A DNA stretch of 64,000 bases, taken from positions 56,730,001 through 56,794,000 of the forward strand of contig CM060733.1 in the NCBI GenBank assembly GCA_030704615.1, given 5' to 3'. Shown one piece after another: positions 31,780 to 42,254 of the stretch (position 1 is its first letter; each line of letters starts with the position of its first letter). Position numbers and translations under genes: made by a program. The notes below the pieces were generated by a model. That model made no database searches. It was given only the letters and a program-made list of their open reading frames with translations, and was not told where the DNA came from. Origin of the DNA: Takakia lepidozioides (lineage: Eukaryota > Streptophyta > Takakiopsida > Takakiales > Takakiaceae).

Positions 31780-33345
31780 CGAATTGCGGCACCGAAATAC
31801 CTTCCGTTCACCGGATGCTGTTCCCGGAGCAGCCTGCATTGAATGAAATATCCGCACATCATGAAACCCAACCGCCATGAAAATCCCCTGCCTATGACAT
31901 TCAACAGTCAGGTCGGTACGTTTCATCAGCGGACAGATGAATTTCGGCGCCGAAATTCATCCTATTCAAGTGCTTTCATACACAAACTTACGAATTTCGG
32001 CGCCGCAATTCATCGCTTCCCAAGTCCTCATCCGTCATGAGCAAACCTGTCAGTGGGATATCGGAGCCGGAATTAATTCCGGGACAGTGGAAACGGCTGC
32101 ACTTGGGCACATTTCATCCATATTTCAGCGCCGAAATTCATTACGAATATCTCCGTCCGCGCGTAGACGAGGTGAAATCATCCATATTTCGGCGCCGAAA
32201 TTCATCCAGAGCGAAGACTAAATCGGCACCATGCTATGCTTTGCCGCCATCATTGCCCCTGACGGATGCTGTCCATGCCTGTTGGACTTGCCATTTCTAG
32301 ACATTTAACTATAATTTCGGCGCCGAAATTATACTTTATGTGCGGCATCGTCCCGTGCGAAAAAGACCACTTAATGGATACTGTCGGTTTCAAATGAAAA
32401 AAACGGCTAGAATGCAATTAATTTTGACAGAAGCGGTTCAATATGCCGATTTCTCCATTAAATGCAGAATATTCATGTTATCTTCGTCGGAACGGGGTAT
32501 TTCCAACGATTTACGGAAAATTATATCATCCAGAAGCAAAAAGTAAGTGGCGGGTTTGGACGAATTTCGGCGCCGAAATTCATCCGTCGCATACAAAATG
32601 TAATATTAGAGTTACTCATTGCGGACGGTAAGGATGAATTTCGGCGCCGAAATTCATCCATTTCAAAGAAAAATAAATATTGGAGGGAGGGCATTGGATG
32701 AATTTCAGCGCCGAAATCCGGTGCTCAAACCCTGAAAAGAATTTGGAGGGATGAAGTCGGTTGAATTTCGGCGCCGGAATTCATTGCTCGCGAAGAATTT
32801 TTTTTCTTTTTTCGGGAGGACTTCGGATGAATTTCGGCGCCGAAATTCATTGCTCGCGAAGAAAAAAGAAAATTAGAAGGGAGTACTTGGATGAGATTCG
32901 GCGCCGAAGTTCATCTGTCGCAAAGGAAAAAAAAAAAAAAAAAGACTTCAGATGAATTTCGGCACCGAAATCCATCCGCGGGGCAGCAGAATTAAGGTCG
33001 GAAAATGAGATGAAGAATGAATTTCGGCGCCGAAATACATCCATTCAGCCGATTCAGGATTACTGTCATTCGGATGTCGGCACCGATATCCGGACACGTG
33101 GTGAATCACGACTGTATTCAGGAACACATTCATCCGTATTTTGGCATCCAAATTCAACCCTTATGTGCAGAAACAATTTGATGAAGAAGATGTTCATCCG
33201 AATTTCGGCACCGAAATCCATCCGTTGGGTGCTTGGTCAGTTTTATGAGGTGAACAAATTACGATTTCTGTCGCCGGAATTCATCCACTGGCTTCCAAAG
33301 TTGTTACATGACAGAGATGTTCATCCAGATTTCAGTGCCCAAATT
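31780..33345. repeat. Palindrome array, family A motif (A2)
   Basis: About twenty sites of AATTTCGGCGCCGAAATT type. Cores include 32569, 32643, 32707, 32770, 32836, 32900, 32961, 33026, 33079, 33143, 33207, 33270 and 33334, in steps of 74, 64, 63, 66, 64, 61, 65, 53, 64, 64, 63 and 64. It lies between the divergent 5' end of the ParB-like gene and the transposase remnant. One site (about 32056) has a GGAGCC centre. Confidence 0.88.
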
Positions 33346-33516
33346 CATGGGAAGGCCTGATTTATTGTAGCCCAAGTGGTTGTACATTACAATTCAGGCA
33401 CCAAATATCCGATGTGAACTTCCTGTTGTCGTCCGTTTTTGTAACGTACGAAAAGCTCTTCGCCCCGCATACCGGTAGGTGACCCCGCAGCTTGGCCCAC
33501 CCATTGGTGGGGGAAA

Positions 33517-33894
33517 TTGAAAAGACGGCGGCCACCAACTAAGGCGAACGACACCAGGATGGCCAACGCTCTTGCAATGCCCTGCATAGTGCAAGGTTGC
33601 AGGGATGTTCCTCACCCCGGGATGGGGCGCATATTTCAGTTGTCAACAGCCGGGTCTGCTGCGCGTAGTGTCGTGTATGCAATCACGGTTTCACAGTACC
33701 CAGCTTGCAACTGTAAGGACTTCCTTGTTATGGAATCGAAGAATGCAGCATACGTCCCCTGCAAACACCTTGATTACATTTTTCTGAAGCGCATGAGTTG
33801 CATATCCGCAGTGGACGTCTTCATCCATGCTCCAACACTGAGTTTCAACGAGCTGCACAAGGCCCTACGGCAGGATACTGGTCGGACTGCTTGA
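33517..33894 (+). pseudogene. Transposase C-terminus with SWIM finger (A2)
   Basis: 125 codons. The basic segment MKRRRPPTKANDTRMANALA leads to the SWIM finger CNCKDFLVMESKNAAYVPCKH, then the final helix to a stop at 33894. The catalytic domain is absent, replaced by the edge of the array. It is the mirror of 11894-12313. Retention of this C-terminal piece and loss of the rest in both A copies shows they descend from one internally deleted ancestor. Confidence 0.7.
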
Positions 33895-34530
33895 CATTCC
33901 ACATTCGGGAAGGAGAAAGTGGCAATTATATTACATTCATCTTTTTGCACCCTATTTTTTTGTGAGGAATTATACACTTGGTGGTGCCGCATCGCCATGG
34001 CTACAGGTGAATTTCGGTGCCGCAATACATGAGAATGTGGTTTTTGGCCATGAATGGCATGCGCATGTTTTTTTTTTTTGGTTGTCTACAAATGGATCCG
34101 AGTAAAGCATACATTGTGTGGAGATTAACGGGCATTGAGGCCTATTTCAGCGCCGTTTATGGTCTGTGTACTGCATAGTGCTTCCTTGTTACTGTTCTTC
34201 ATTTCAAATTGTAGTGATTTCGCAGCCCATCCTGGCGTTTTCGTCCACCTTTATGAGAAGATTCCAATTTGCTACAAATACATTGTTACTGTTCTGCAAA
34301 TGTGATGCCTTTACAAGATTGCTAGTTCTGTGTCCCAGTGGGAAGGGTCCTACTGCACATTCCAGCATTTGCATACTGCACCTTGTGCAAACAGCAATCC
34401 ATACGACAAAGGACACGTCCCAGCATACTGGCAGTGAATTGCAAAAAACCTTACCAGAAGATTATCCAAGCATGTATATTTCCCATATGGCACAGGGAAG
34501 CTGCTTGATTTCTGAATGAAAATGTATGTG
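33895..34530. other. Intergenic part of A2
   Basis: No convincing gene. Two degenerate palindromes (about 34010 and 34148) and a T-run at about 34070. It is matched inversely by 11230-11890. Confidence 0.4.
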
Positions 34531-34558
34531 CCGTGAGTGTCGGCGAGTCGAAACATGT

Positions 34559-34746
34559 CTATTCTAGCATGCAAGACCTATGGTCCCCTCGCCCAACAAG
34601 AAGGAACTCTAACTGGCCTCTCAAGGACCTCCTGAGTGATCGGGTGCCTATATTTGAACAAAATGTCAGTGGTTTCTGTCGCCCGGTTGAAACTAACGAG
34701 GATGTCGTGTTTATCGATAGCGCCCCCTTGGTAGAAGGACATTTTC
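34559..34746 (-). pseudogene. A2 ORF3, C-terminal part
   Basis: It continues the reading frame that breaks off at 41130, so the chromovirus splits ORF3. It encodes KMSFYQGGAIDKHDILVSF (compare TLSMYDGGMNDGHDIVVSS in 21609-22189). Confidence 0.55.
34742..34746. other. Left 5-bp target duplication of chromovirus
   Basis: TTTTC before the 3' LTR; repeated at 41130-41134 after the 5' LTR. Five bases is the expected Ty3/gypsy duplication. Confidence 0.85.
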
Positions 34747-35472
34747 TGTCGCGCACCTCACTTCGGTAAGCTCCCCTTCAAGTCATAGTTGCTAGCTTGA
34801 TGCGCGCGCCTAACTCCCAACCTGGCCGTCAGACCAACTTGGAGCTTCGGCTGCTCATCGGGGCATAACGGTCCCCCTTTGATCTCCCAAAGAACCCTCC
34901 ACCGATTTGGAACCAGCAGGAATTCCCTTTGGTAGTTGGCAGTCCGGAACAGCTCCCCACTCTTTGGTCGCTTTCCGGCTCGCTCGCTTACTCACTAGTT
35001 TTTGGTCACCAACGGGCTTGCACCGTTCTCGGGGTTACTACTCCCTATATATACTTCTGTAGCTGTCCGCGGGGGTTTCACAACCAGCCATGCCATTTTA
35101 TGGCGAACCACCACGAAAACCCTCGACTCCCGGTGATGAGTCGCGGTGAGTCTTGGCCCACTCGCCACGGCCCCCATGGACCGTGATGAGTCCCAAGACT
35201 CCCCACGACTCCCACCACGAGGTCTCCGCCCCCATGGTGAGTCCTATGCCACCCCCACTAAGTCCCGCTAAGCTACCACCACCCCTTGTGGAGCCACCCC
35301 CACCGCAACCCGGTGTGCAGGGCTCCACCTAGTGAGTGCCTCCGCCTCCTTGAGTGCCTTGGGCACTCAAAGGTGCTTCAGCCCCCCATACCTATCGATG
35401 CCGCTGCCCCCACCACAGGGGCAGCCCCTCATGTGTCCCAACCCCCTGCCCTCAAGGCAAAGGGCCGCGACA
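34747..35472 (-). repeat. Chromovirus 3' LTR
   Basis: Begins TGTCGCGCACC and ends GCGACA on the plus strand, matching 40405-41129 with few differences. Confidence 0.9.
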
Positions 35473-35643
35473 CACCCCCACCGCAACCCGGTGTGCGGGG
35501 CTCCACCTAGTGAGCGCCTCCGCCTCCTTGAGTGCCTTGGGCACTCAAGGGTGCTTCAGCCCCCCATACCTATCGCTGCCGCTACCCCCACCACAGGGGC
35601 AGCCCCTCATGTGTCCCGACCTCCTGCCCTCAAGGCAAAGGGC
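35473..35643 (-). repeat. Partial LTR duplication next to the 3' LTR
   Basis: 171 bp repeating the last part of the LTR (from the CCCCCACCGCAACCCGG block to AAAGGGCC) lie directly inside the 3' LTR, where the polypurine tract should be. The second LTR has no such extra copy. Confidence 0.75.
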
Positions 35644-36072
35644 CTCTTGGAATGCTGGCCTGAGGTACGGGAACACGTCGAAGCCGCACTACGACTTCGT
35701 CCCGAGGCTACACGATTATAGTACGTGAACGGAAGCACATAGCTTCCGCGTTAGCCCGCACTACAAGGCAACCACCTCGGTAGCGCAGTTATAGTACGCG
35801 CACGCGCCAGGTGCGCACTAGCACGTGAACTCCCAAAGAAGGCGCATGTTTCCTTGCCCCTTGGATGGGAGTCACCCGATTTCGGCACTGCGCAAACACA
35901 CGATTAACCCAATTTACCTCTCCCACTTTTGTAAGCTAGCATGCATTCTACACACTAGCCAACCACACCATGCATCACCATTCCAAACAAAATAGGACAC
36001 ACAACATTTGGAACCCATTTCCTTTATAACAAATTTTTGTACAATACAAGTTTTTGCAATCGGATTCCTGAG
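35644..36072 (-). other. Chromovirus 3' untranslated region
   Basis: No ORF of note between the chromodomain stop and the LTR-derived repeat. Confidence 0.5.
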
Positions 36073-36582
36073 CTAGCTAAGCTGGCTAAGCATGCATTTC
36101 CTCCCCCACGCTCCAAGGTTGATGTCCCCATCAACGCTTCTTCGCTTTTGAGGTCGCCCTTCGAAAACTGCAACCGCCTCGGATGCGTTTCCCATTTCTG
36201 AGGCACGCACCCAAGATGCCTCCACATGATGATAGCCCTTCCATTTGACGAGATACTCTGTTTCTCGGTTCTTGAACCTCCTCGACTTAAGTACTGCCTC
36301 CACCTCGTACTCAGGTTCATTTTCATGATCTGACAGCACAGGTGGCGGACGCAACATTTGATGCCGATCCGGACGCACTTCATCTTTGAAGTAAGGCTTC
36401 AAAAGGGAGACGTGAAATACTGGATGCACCTTGCTGTTTGTCGGCAGCTCCAATTCATACACATCCTCATTCATAACCTTCCGGATGCGAAAGGTCCCGC
36501 ATACGGAGGTACGAATTTTGGACTCACTTCCGGAGGTAGTCGGAAATTCTTGATGTTCACCAGACCTCCGTGCCTGCCTCAA
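36073..36582 (-). CDS. Integrase C-terminus and chromodomain
   Basis: VYELELPTNSKVHPVFHVSL is the Ty3/gypsy integrase C-terminal block ending in the PxFHVSxLKP motif. A chromodomain follows: YEVEAVLKSRRFKNRETEYL, then VKWKGYHHVEASWV with the expected aromatic residues. Chromodomains guide integration to heterochromatin by histone-mark recognition. The frame is separate from the integrase core because of an indel near 36580. Confidence 0.85.
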   Translation of the reverse strand: MRQARRSGEHQEFPTTSGSESKIRTSVCGTFRIRKVMNEDVYELELPTNSKVHPVFHVSLLKPYFKDEVRPDRHQMLRPPPVLSDHENEPEYEVEAVLKSRRFKNRETEYLVKWKGYHHVEASWVRASEMGNASEAVAVFEGRPQKRRSVDGDINLGAWGRKCMLSQLS

Positions 36583-36585
36583 ACT

Positions 36586-37413
36586 TCACTTCCCTCCGCT
36601 TCCGATTCGCCTGCCTTTCATACCGTTTCCTCGCTTGGCAATGTTGTATTTTGCGAGCTTCAACAAATGCTCGCGTTCTTCCAGTACCGCCGCTACTGCC
36701 GGTTCCTCAACGTCCTGGGCGGCCCAACTTGTCGGCACCAGAGGTGCTTTTTCATAGACCAATACGAAAGGGGAAACTCCCGTTGCGGAGTGTTCTGTGT
36801 TATTATAACAGAACTCTACCGCGTCTAAGTGTTCCACCCAGTCTGATTGGTCTGCCGACACGTAATTCCGCAAGATTTGCTTCACTACGGAATTCACTCT
36901 TTCCGTTTGGCCGTCTGTCGTAGGTCGGAAGGCGGTGCTCATCTTCAGCCTCGTCCCCATCTTCTTCCAAAGTGTCCTCCAAAATTTACTCGTAAACTTT
37001 GGATCGCGGTCCGAGACAATATCCTTCGGGACTCCATGATGTTTTAAGACGTGGGCGAAGTAAAGTCGCCCTGTCTCTTGCGCCGTTGCCGTCTCCTTGG
37101 TGGGGATGAAATGGCCCATTTTACTGAACTTATCCACCACCACCATGATTGCATCGAATCCTTTTGACAGCGGCATAGCAGTCATGAAATCCATCGAGAC
37201 GCTTTCCCAAGTCCCCCCTGGAATCGGCAAGGGTTGTAACAGCCCCGCTTGCTTTTTGTACTCGCTCCAGTTTTGTTGGCATGTGGTGCATGTCTTGACA
37301 TACTCCTCTGCCTCCTCCCTCAGTTTGGGCCAGAAATACTCTTTCTTCAAGAGTGCCGCAGTGCGCTTGGCTCCGCCGTGGCCCGCAAGCGGGCTATCAT
37401 GGCATTCTCTCAA
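36586..37413 (-). CDS. Integrase core (H2C2 zinc finger and DDE)
   Basis: The zinc-binding module HDSPLAGHGG...CTTC precedes the catalytic core: D in VSMDFMTAMP, D in VSDRDPKFTS and E in TDGQTERVN, the standard DDE triad. GVSPFVLVYEKAPLVPTSW follows. It inserts retroviral-type cDNA. The triad is intact, but the upstream polyprotein frame is broken. Confidence 0.9.
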   Translation of the reverse strand: MRECHDSPLAGHGGAKRTAALLKKEYFWPKLREEAEEYVKTCTTCQQNWSEYKKQAGLLQPLPIPGGTWESVSMDFMTAMPLSKGFDAIMVVVDKFSKMGHFIPTKETATAQETGRLYFAHVLKHHGVPKDIVSDRDPKFTSKFWRTLWKKMGTRLKMSTAFRPTTDGQTERVNSVVKQILRNYVSADQSDWVEHLDAVEFCYNNTEHSATGVSPFVLVYEKAPLVPTSWAAQDVEEPAVAAVLEEREHLLKLAKYNIAKRGNGMKGRRIGSGGK

Positions 37414-37539
37414 GAGACTATCTCTGATCCTCCCTTTGGCACGTAGAGACGCTTTTGCTTATACCGGAACAGTCCATTTTGCAAGTGGAATTGCGATTTA
37501 ACCCCCCTCCTCAAGTCCTGCATCACGGACTTCGCCAGC

Positions 37540-38028
37540 TCATCCTTCTGGCAAGCCTTCCGGATCTTCCTTTGGAGCGCGCGTCTCGCCCCTGTACACC
37601 AATAAGAGCTGTTGCTTTCTACTTAAAGCATCGGCCACCACATTGTCACGTCCCGATTTGTAATGGATATCCACGTCAAACACCGCCAAAATATCTTGCC
37701 ACCTAAGTTGTTTTGGGGACAACTTGGGCTGCGTGGCAAAATACTTCACCGTAACATTGTCCGTGAACACCTTCACTGGGTTGGAACCAACATAGTGGCG
37801 CCAAAGCTCAAGACAGTGCACCACCGCCTTCATCTCTTTCTCGTGCGTCGGCCACCGTCGCTCCACTTCGTTCAGTTTCTTACTTTCGTAAGCCACTGGA
37901 CGTCCATCTTGCATCAGTACACCCCCAATCGCAAAGTCCGACGCATCTGTATGAATCTCGAACGGCCGATCGAACTCCGGGAATTTCAAGACTGGAGCTT
38001 CCGCCATCCGCTGCTTCAATTTCAGCAA
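37540..38028 (-). CDS. RNase H domain
   Basis: FEIHTDASDFAIGGVLMQDG (first catalytic Asp), RWPTHEKEMKAVVHCLELWR (Glu), VFTDNVTVKYF (Asp) and YKSGRDNVVADALSRK (Asp) form the Ty3/gypsy RNase H signature. It degrades the RNA strand during reverse transcription. The joint to the reverse transcriptase lacks the thumb/connection segment (see the deletion at about 38035). Confidence 0.88.
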   Translation of the reverse strand: MLKLKQRMAEAPVLKFPEFDRPFEIHTDASDFAIGGVLMQDGRPVAYESKKLNEVERRWPTHEKEMKAVVHCLELWRHYVGSNPVKVFTDNVTVKYFATQPKLSPKQLRWQDILAVFDVDIHYKSGRDNVVADALSRKQQLLLVYRGETRAPKEDPEGLPEG

Positions 38029-38029
38029 A

Positions 38030-38912
38030 ATCTTGCCTCCTTTGTTTTCGAATACACCAAGATGTCGTCGATGTACACGATCACAAAGTCATCCATTCAC
38101 TCCTGGAAAAGGCTGTTCATCAACATGCTAAAGGTCGCGGGTGCATTGGTGAGCCCAAAAGGCATGACCAAGAACTCATATGAACCATACCTTGTCCTGC
38201 ACGCGGTCTTCTCCTCATCTCCTTCCGCCACTCGAATTTGATGATAGCCGGAGCACAGATCGATCCGGCTGAAATACTTCGCTCCTGCCAACCGATCGAA
38301 AAGGTCGTCGATCCTTGGCAAAGGATACCGGTTTTTGATAGTTACTTTATTCAAAGCCCTGTAATCGACACACATCCGCAGCGTCCCATCCTTCTTGTCT
38401 GCAAATAGCACCGGGGCTCCGTAAGGTGACTTACTCGGCCGGATGTACCCCTTTGACATTAGATCTTTGAGCTGAGTCTTCAGCTCGACCAACTCTCTGT
38501 GGCTCAACCGGTAGGGCGCCTTGGCAGGCGGTTCCGATCCCGGTATCACCTCAATCTTGTGGTCAACTCCTCTTCGCGGTGGCAAGCCGCTTGGTAAATC
38601 CTCCGGCATCACATCCTGGTATCTCTCCAAAATCCCCTTGATCCAATCTGGGCTCGGCTCCCTATCGCCTTCTCCCTTCACTTCTCTTATGTAAAGCAAA
38701 AACTGGGGCTCCTGTGCCTCCTCCACGGCCCACTCCCTTGCTGACAGAAGGTTTATTCGCCCTCCCACGGGTTGGGCGTTTCCAATACTCGTAAGACTTC
38801 GCCACCATCCCCACATGGTAGCGTGACTACTCTTTTGCGGCCATCTATGACCGCTCCGGATTTGCTCAAAAAGGTCATCCCCAAAATGAGATCCACTCCA
38901 TCGATCTCGCAA
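38030..38912 (-). pseudogene. Reverse transcriptase, stop and internal deletion
   Basis: [55 protein letters not shown] and [15 protein letters not shown] are typical of Ty3/gypsy enzymes. A TGA at 38097-38099 interrupts just before MDDFVIVYIDDILVYS, where related elements have Trp. About 40 bp further the sequence jumps, with a frame change, to the RNase H region, so roughly a hundred codons of thumb and connection are missing. The element cannot make its own polymerase. Confidence 0.88.
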
Positions 38913-39349
38913 ATGGTGAAGTTCTCACGTCCTTCCCATTTCCCCAGTTGAAGAGGGACATCGAACGCCAACCTCGTCGCCAATTGCGGTTCTCCTTTGG
39001 CAGAACGCACCTCAATAGAGGCCCCCACGTCACTTGTCGGGAGTCCCAGCTTTTGTGCCGTTGCCGGTGTCATGAAGGAGTGCGACGCTCCTGTGTCCAC
39101 CAACAATGACACGTTAGTTCCGGATATTATCCCATCCACGAACAATAACTGACTCCCTTTAAGTAAGGCGCCAGTTTCCTGATACAGTTCACAAGAAAAT
39201 TTGCCTACCTTGCAAGTCCTGGCGACCACCGCTCCACCAAGCGACTGATGGTATCTTCCGACAGCTCTGTGGTCGCCCGAGTCATGTTCAATTGTCGGGG
39301 CTTCGTGCACTTCTTGGCCATGTGCCCGGGCTCCCCGCAATTGAAACAC
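38753..39349 (-). CDS. Aspartic protease
   Basis: [20 protein letters not shown] carries the DTG active site, and [18 protein letters not shown] the conserved ILGMxxL block. It processes the Gag-Pol polyprotein. It overlaps the Gag C-terminal frame by about 145 bp in another frame, which reflects an indel more likely than programmed frameshifting. Confidence 0.85.
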   Translation of the reverse strand: MFQLRGARAHGQEVHEAPTIEHDSGDHRAVGRYHQSLGGAVVARTCKVGKFSCELYQETGALLKGSQLLFVDGIISGTNVSLLVDTGASHSFMTPATAQKLGLPTSDVGASIEVRSAKGEPQLATRLAFDVPLQLGKWEGRENFTICEIDGVDLILGMTFLSKSGAVIDGRKRVVTLPCGDGGEVLRVLETPNPWEGE

Positions 39350-40366
39350 ACTCCATCAAAGGTCGCCTTCTGTCTGCCATAGGCCGCTCCACCCGCTTTT
39401 CTTTTTGAAGCACCGGGTGCCGCCTTGACTTGTGAAGGCCCTCCCTTCGATTTCCACGTGCCATTGTCGCCGCGTGGCCTATCCCACTTCTTTTCCGGTC
39501 GGAAGGCGTCACCTTCCCGCCGGGTCTTCTTGTGGTTCAGCTCCGTACGGCCTTGTCTTTCACCCCTAGGGACATCCGAGAAACATTCAGCCCTCTCAAT
39601 TGCCTCGTTCAAAGTCTTAGGTGGCTTCTCCTCCAACTTCCGCCTAGCCCATGGGGCCAGTCCCGCCACAAAGTTGAAGACCATTTCTGGTTCTGCCATG
39701 TCCGCGACTTCGAGCAACAGCAATTGAAAGCCTGGACATATCCCCGAATGTCATCTGTTTGCTTCAAATTCCTCATCTTGTCCCGGGCAAGCCAGGACGC
39801 GTTGAGGGGCACAAACTGCCTTTTCATCAATTCCTTGAACCCACTCCAATTCAAGGTTTCCGGGCTTGGACCTCGGTCGTGAAGGCGTTTCTGCACCATT
39901 GTTGAGCATAGCCTCTCAAATAGGTGGGAGCCACTTCCACCCGGTCCTCGTCACTCAACTTGGCCGCCCGGAAGTACTGCTCTAGCTCCAGGAGCCAGGT
40001 GTTGAGTGCCTTCCGATTTCGGACGCCCTTGAAGGTGTCGGGTTCCTTAGGCTTCACCTTAAATTTTGCCTTAGTGGAAGTGGCATTAGCCGCCTTCAAC
40101 ACGTCTTTCAACGTCCCGCCAAATTGCGCCAACAATCCTTCCCAAAAGGCTGCCGGCATGGGAGGCATCTGTTGGTCGGTCGGAGCTCTCAGGGATTCCT
40201 CGGGCTCCGACTCCTCATATTCCTCCCGCTCTTGAGCGGCCTCGTTTTCGGAGACATGCATCGCTTCCTCAAACGGCCGCCTCGGTGACACGTCGCCCCC
40301 ATCGGGCTCACCATGATCATCATCTTTTGGGTCTACGTGAACGTTGCATGATGAGGCCAATCCCAA
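39205..40366 (-). pseudogene. Chromovirus gag with CCHC knuckle (frameshifted)
   Basis: Three frames (39851-40366, 39609-39899, 39205-39723) give one Gag: an acidic N-terminus, capsid-like LNTWLLELEQYFRAAKLSDE, VQKRLHDRGPSPETLNWSGF, ERAECFSDVPRG, a basic linker and a zinc knuckle [14 protein letters not shown]. Two frame shifts break it. Confidence 0.85.
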
Positions 40367-40390
40367 GGACGATCACGTACTGAACTCTAA

Positions 40391-40402
40391 GCTCTGATAC
40401 CA
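40391..40402 (-). other. Primer-binding site for initiator tRNA-Met
   Basis: The minus strand reads TGGTATCAGAGC two bases inside the 5' LTR, the complement of the 3' end of plant initiator tRNA-Met. Confidence 0.9.
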
Positions 40403-40404
40403 AG

Positions 40405-41129
40405 TGTCGCGCACCTACTTCGGTAAGCTCCCCTTCAAGTCATAGTTGCTAGCTTGATGCGCGCGCCTAACTCCCAACCTGGCCGTCAGACCAACTTGGA
40501 GCTTCGGCTGCTCACCAGGGCATAACGGTCCCCCTTTGATCTCCCAAAGAACCCTCCACCGATTTGGAACCAGCAAGAATTCCCTTTGGTAGTTGGCAGT
40601 CCGGAACAGCTCCCCACTCTTTGGTCGCTTTCCGGCTCGCTCGCTTACTCACTAGTTTTTGGTCACCAACGGGCTTGCACCGTTCTCGGGGTTACTACTC
40701 CCTATATATACTTCTGTAGCTGTCCGCGGGGGTTTCACAACCAGCCATGCCATTTTATGGCGAACCACCACGAAAACCCTCGACTCCCGGTGATGAGTCG
40801 CGGTGAGTCTTGGCCCACTCACCACGGCCCCCATGGACCGTGATGAGTCCCAAGACTCCCCACGACTCCCACCACGAGGTCTCCGCCCCAATGGTGAGTC
40901 CTATGCCACCCCCACTAAGTCCCGCTAAGCTACCACCACCCCTTGTGGAGCCACCCCCACCGCAACCCGGTGTGCGGGGCTCCACCTAGTGAGTGCCTCC
41001 GCCTCCTTGAGTGCCTTGGGCACTCAAGGGTGCTTCAGCCCCCCATACCTATCGCTGCCGCTGCCCCCACCACAGGGGCAGCCCCTCATGTGTCCCGACC
41101 CCCTGCCCTCAAGGCAAAGGGCCGCGACA
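40405..41129 (-). repeat. Chromovirus 5' LTR
   Basis: 725 bp, TGTCGCGCACC...GCCGCGACA on the plus strand; followed by the second TTTTC at 41130-41134. Confidence 0.9.
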
Positions 41130-41594
41130 TTTTCACAGTGGGCCCTGTGTTCCCCTCCTCCTCATCCTCATAACTGAAGAGAATGTCCCCACTTTCCGAG
41201 CCAGTCCGTCCACACGTAAAGTTTTCACCTATGCACTCATCATACGTCCACTCGCAACAATTCCAGCGATACAGCAACGCTGTGCGTGATCTGTTCGGCT
41301 CCCACCAGGATTGCACGATTCTCTTGGACCCCGGCTGGGGAGCAGGTGGTTCCTACGCATCATGGACCTGGACTCCATTGCTCTCAGCTGGACAAGTCGA
41401 GGATCGTCCCTGTAAACATCCAGGAAGACAATGATGTCGTCTGCTTTCGGGAAAATGACTCCCGTCTGGCGTCGATAGATGTGATTCGGGCACGACATGG
41501 CCTCACGACAAAGCACGAACTCAAAGCAGGGAGGAGATGGGCACAACAGAGAAGAGTGAAGAGCAAAATGAGAGCAAGGCCTCCCTCACCGTAA
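41130..41594 (-). pseudogene. A2 ORF3, N-terminal and middle parts
   Basis: Minus-strand frames encode MSCPNHIYRRQTGVIFPKAD and DDIIVFLDVYRDDPRL, then in another frame RSRTALLYRWNCC, GENFTCGR and SGDILFSYEDEEE, up to GPTVKM at the chromovirus junction. All align with the family B ORF3. A frame change in the middle suggests decay in addition to the insertion. Confidence 0.55.
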
Positions 41595-41613
41595 GGCGGG
41601 TATTTGCTCTCCG

Positions 41614-42090
41614 GAGCCCAATTTCGGCACCGTTATTGGATGGAGTGCGGAAGCTTCAGCCGAGAATTTTGTTTCCGCAGGTCGATTTTGGCGCCATTAT
41701 TGGTTGCAATCCCCAGCCTTCAGCCGGGTATTTGGTTTCCGGACCCAATTTCGGCGTCGTTATCGGCTGCACTCCGGTGGCTTCAGCCGAGTATTTGGTT
41801 TCCAGGGCCCATTTCGGCGCCGTTATCGCCTGCACTCCGGAGGATGCAGCCGGGTATTTGGTTGGCGGAGCCCAATTACTTTCACCGTTGTTGGCTTCAC
41901 TCCCGAGCCTTCAGCCGGCTATTTCTTTTCCTGTGCCCAATTACGGCGCCGTTATACCCAACCATCCTGCACTTCTGCAACAGTACTATCCACGGTTATA
42001 GGTCGCCATTGCGTTTTCGGAGTCTGCAAACCCGGATCCTAATTCCGCTTGCGTCTCTGCCTCTGGGATAATTTCGGTGCCGTTATTGCC
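41614..42090. repeat. Second palindrome-derived array of A2
   Basis: Seven sites of form CCAATTTCGGCGCCGTTATTGG with cores at 41626, 41690, 41753, 41816, 41881, 41945 and 42076; the first five steps are 63-65 bp. Left arms match the family A motif, right arms have diverged to GTTAT, so these are only half palindromic. The array lies upstream of ORF3, between it and the right TIR. Confidence 0.8.
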
Positions 42091-42254
42091 CAGAATTCAG
42101 TTTTTCTATGACCTGGCCTGGCGGTCCATGAGCCTGGGCTCCAAGTCATGAGCGTACACTGGTACTCATGAGCGGAGTGCTTCCAGCATGAGCGCGGAAA
42201 TCTTCGATTTTCGATTATTTTATAGTTTTGGGCCCGAAAAAAATCTGCTGAAAT

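Larger units (their letters stand above)
34747..41129 (-). mobile_element. Ty3/gypsy chromovirus, nearly full length
   Basis: Two LTRs of about 725 bp (34747-35472 and 40405-41129, ends TGTCGCG/CGCGACA), a 5-bp TSD, an initiator-tRNA-Met primer site, and gag, protease, reverse transcriptase, RNase H, integrase and a chromodomain in Ty3/gypsy order on the minus strand. The LTRs are nearly identical by eye, so insertion is recent and is the youngest event in this nest. Frameshifts, a stop and a deletion in reverse transcriptase make it defective. Confidence 0.93.

Noticed and set aside
38753-39723. Programmed frameshift between gag and protease of the chromovirus
   Set aside because: Other frame breaks and a deletion occur in the same element and no slippery heptamer with structure stands out, so random indels are the simpler reading.
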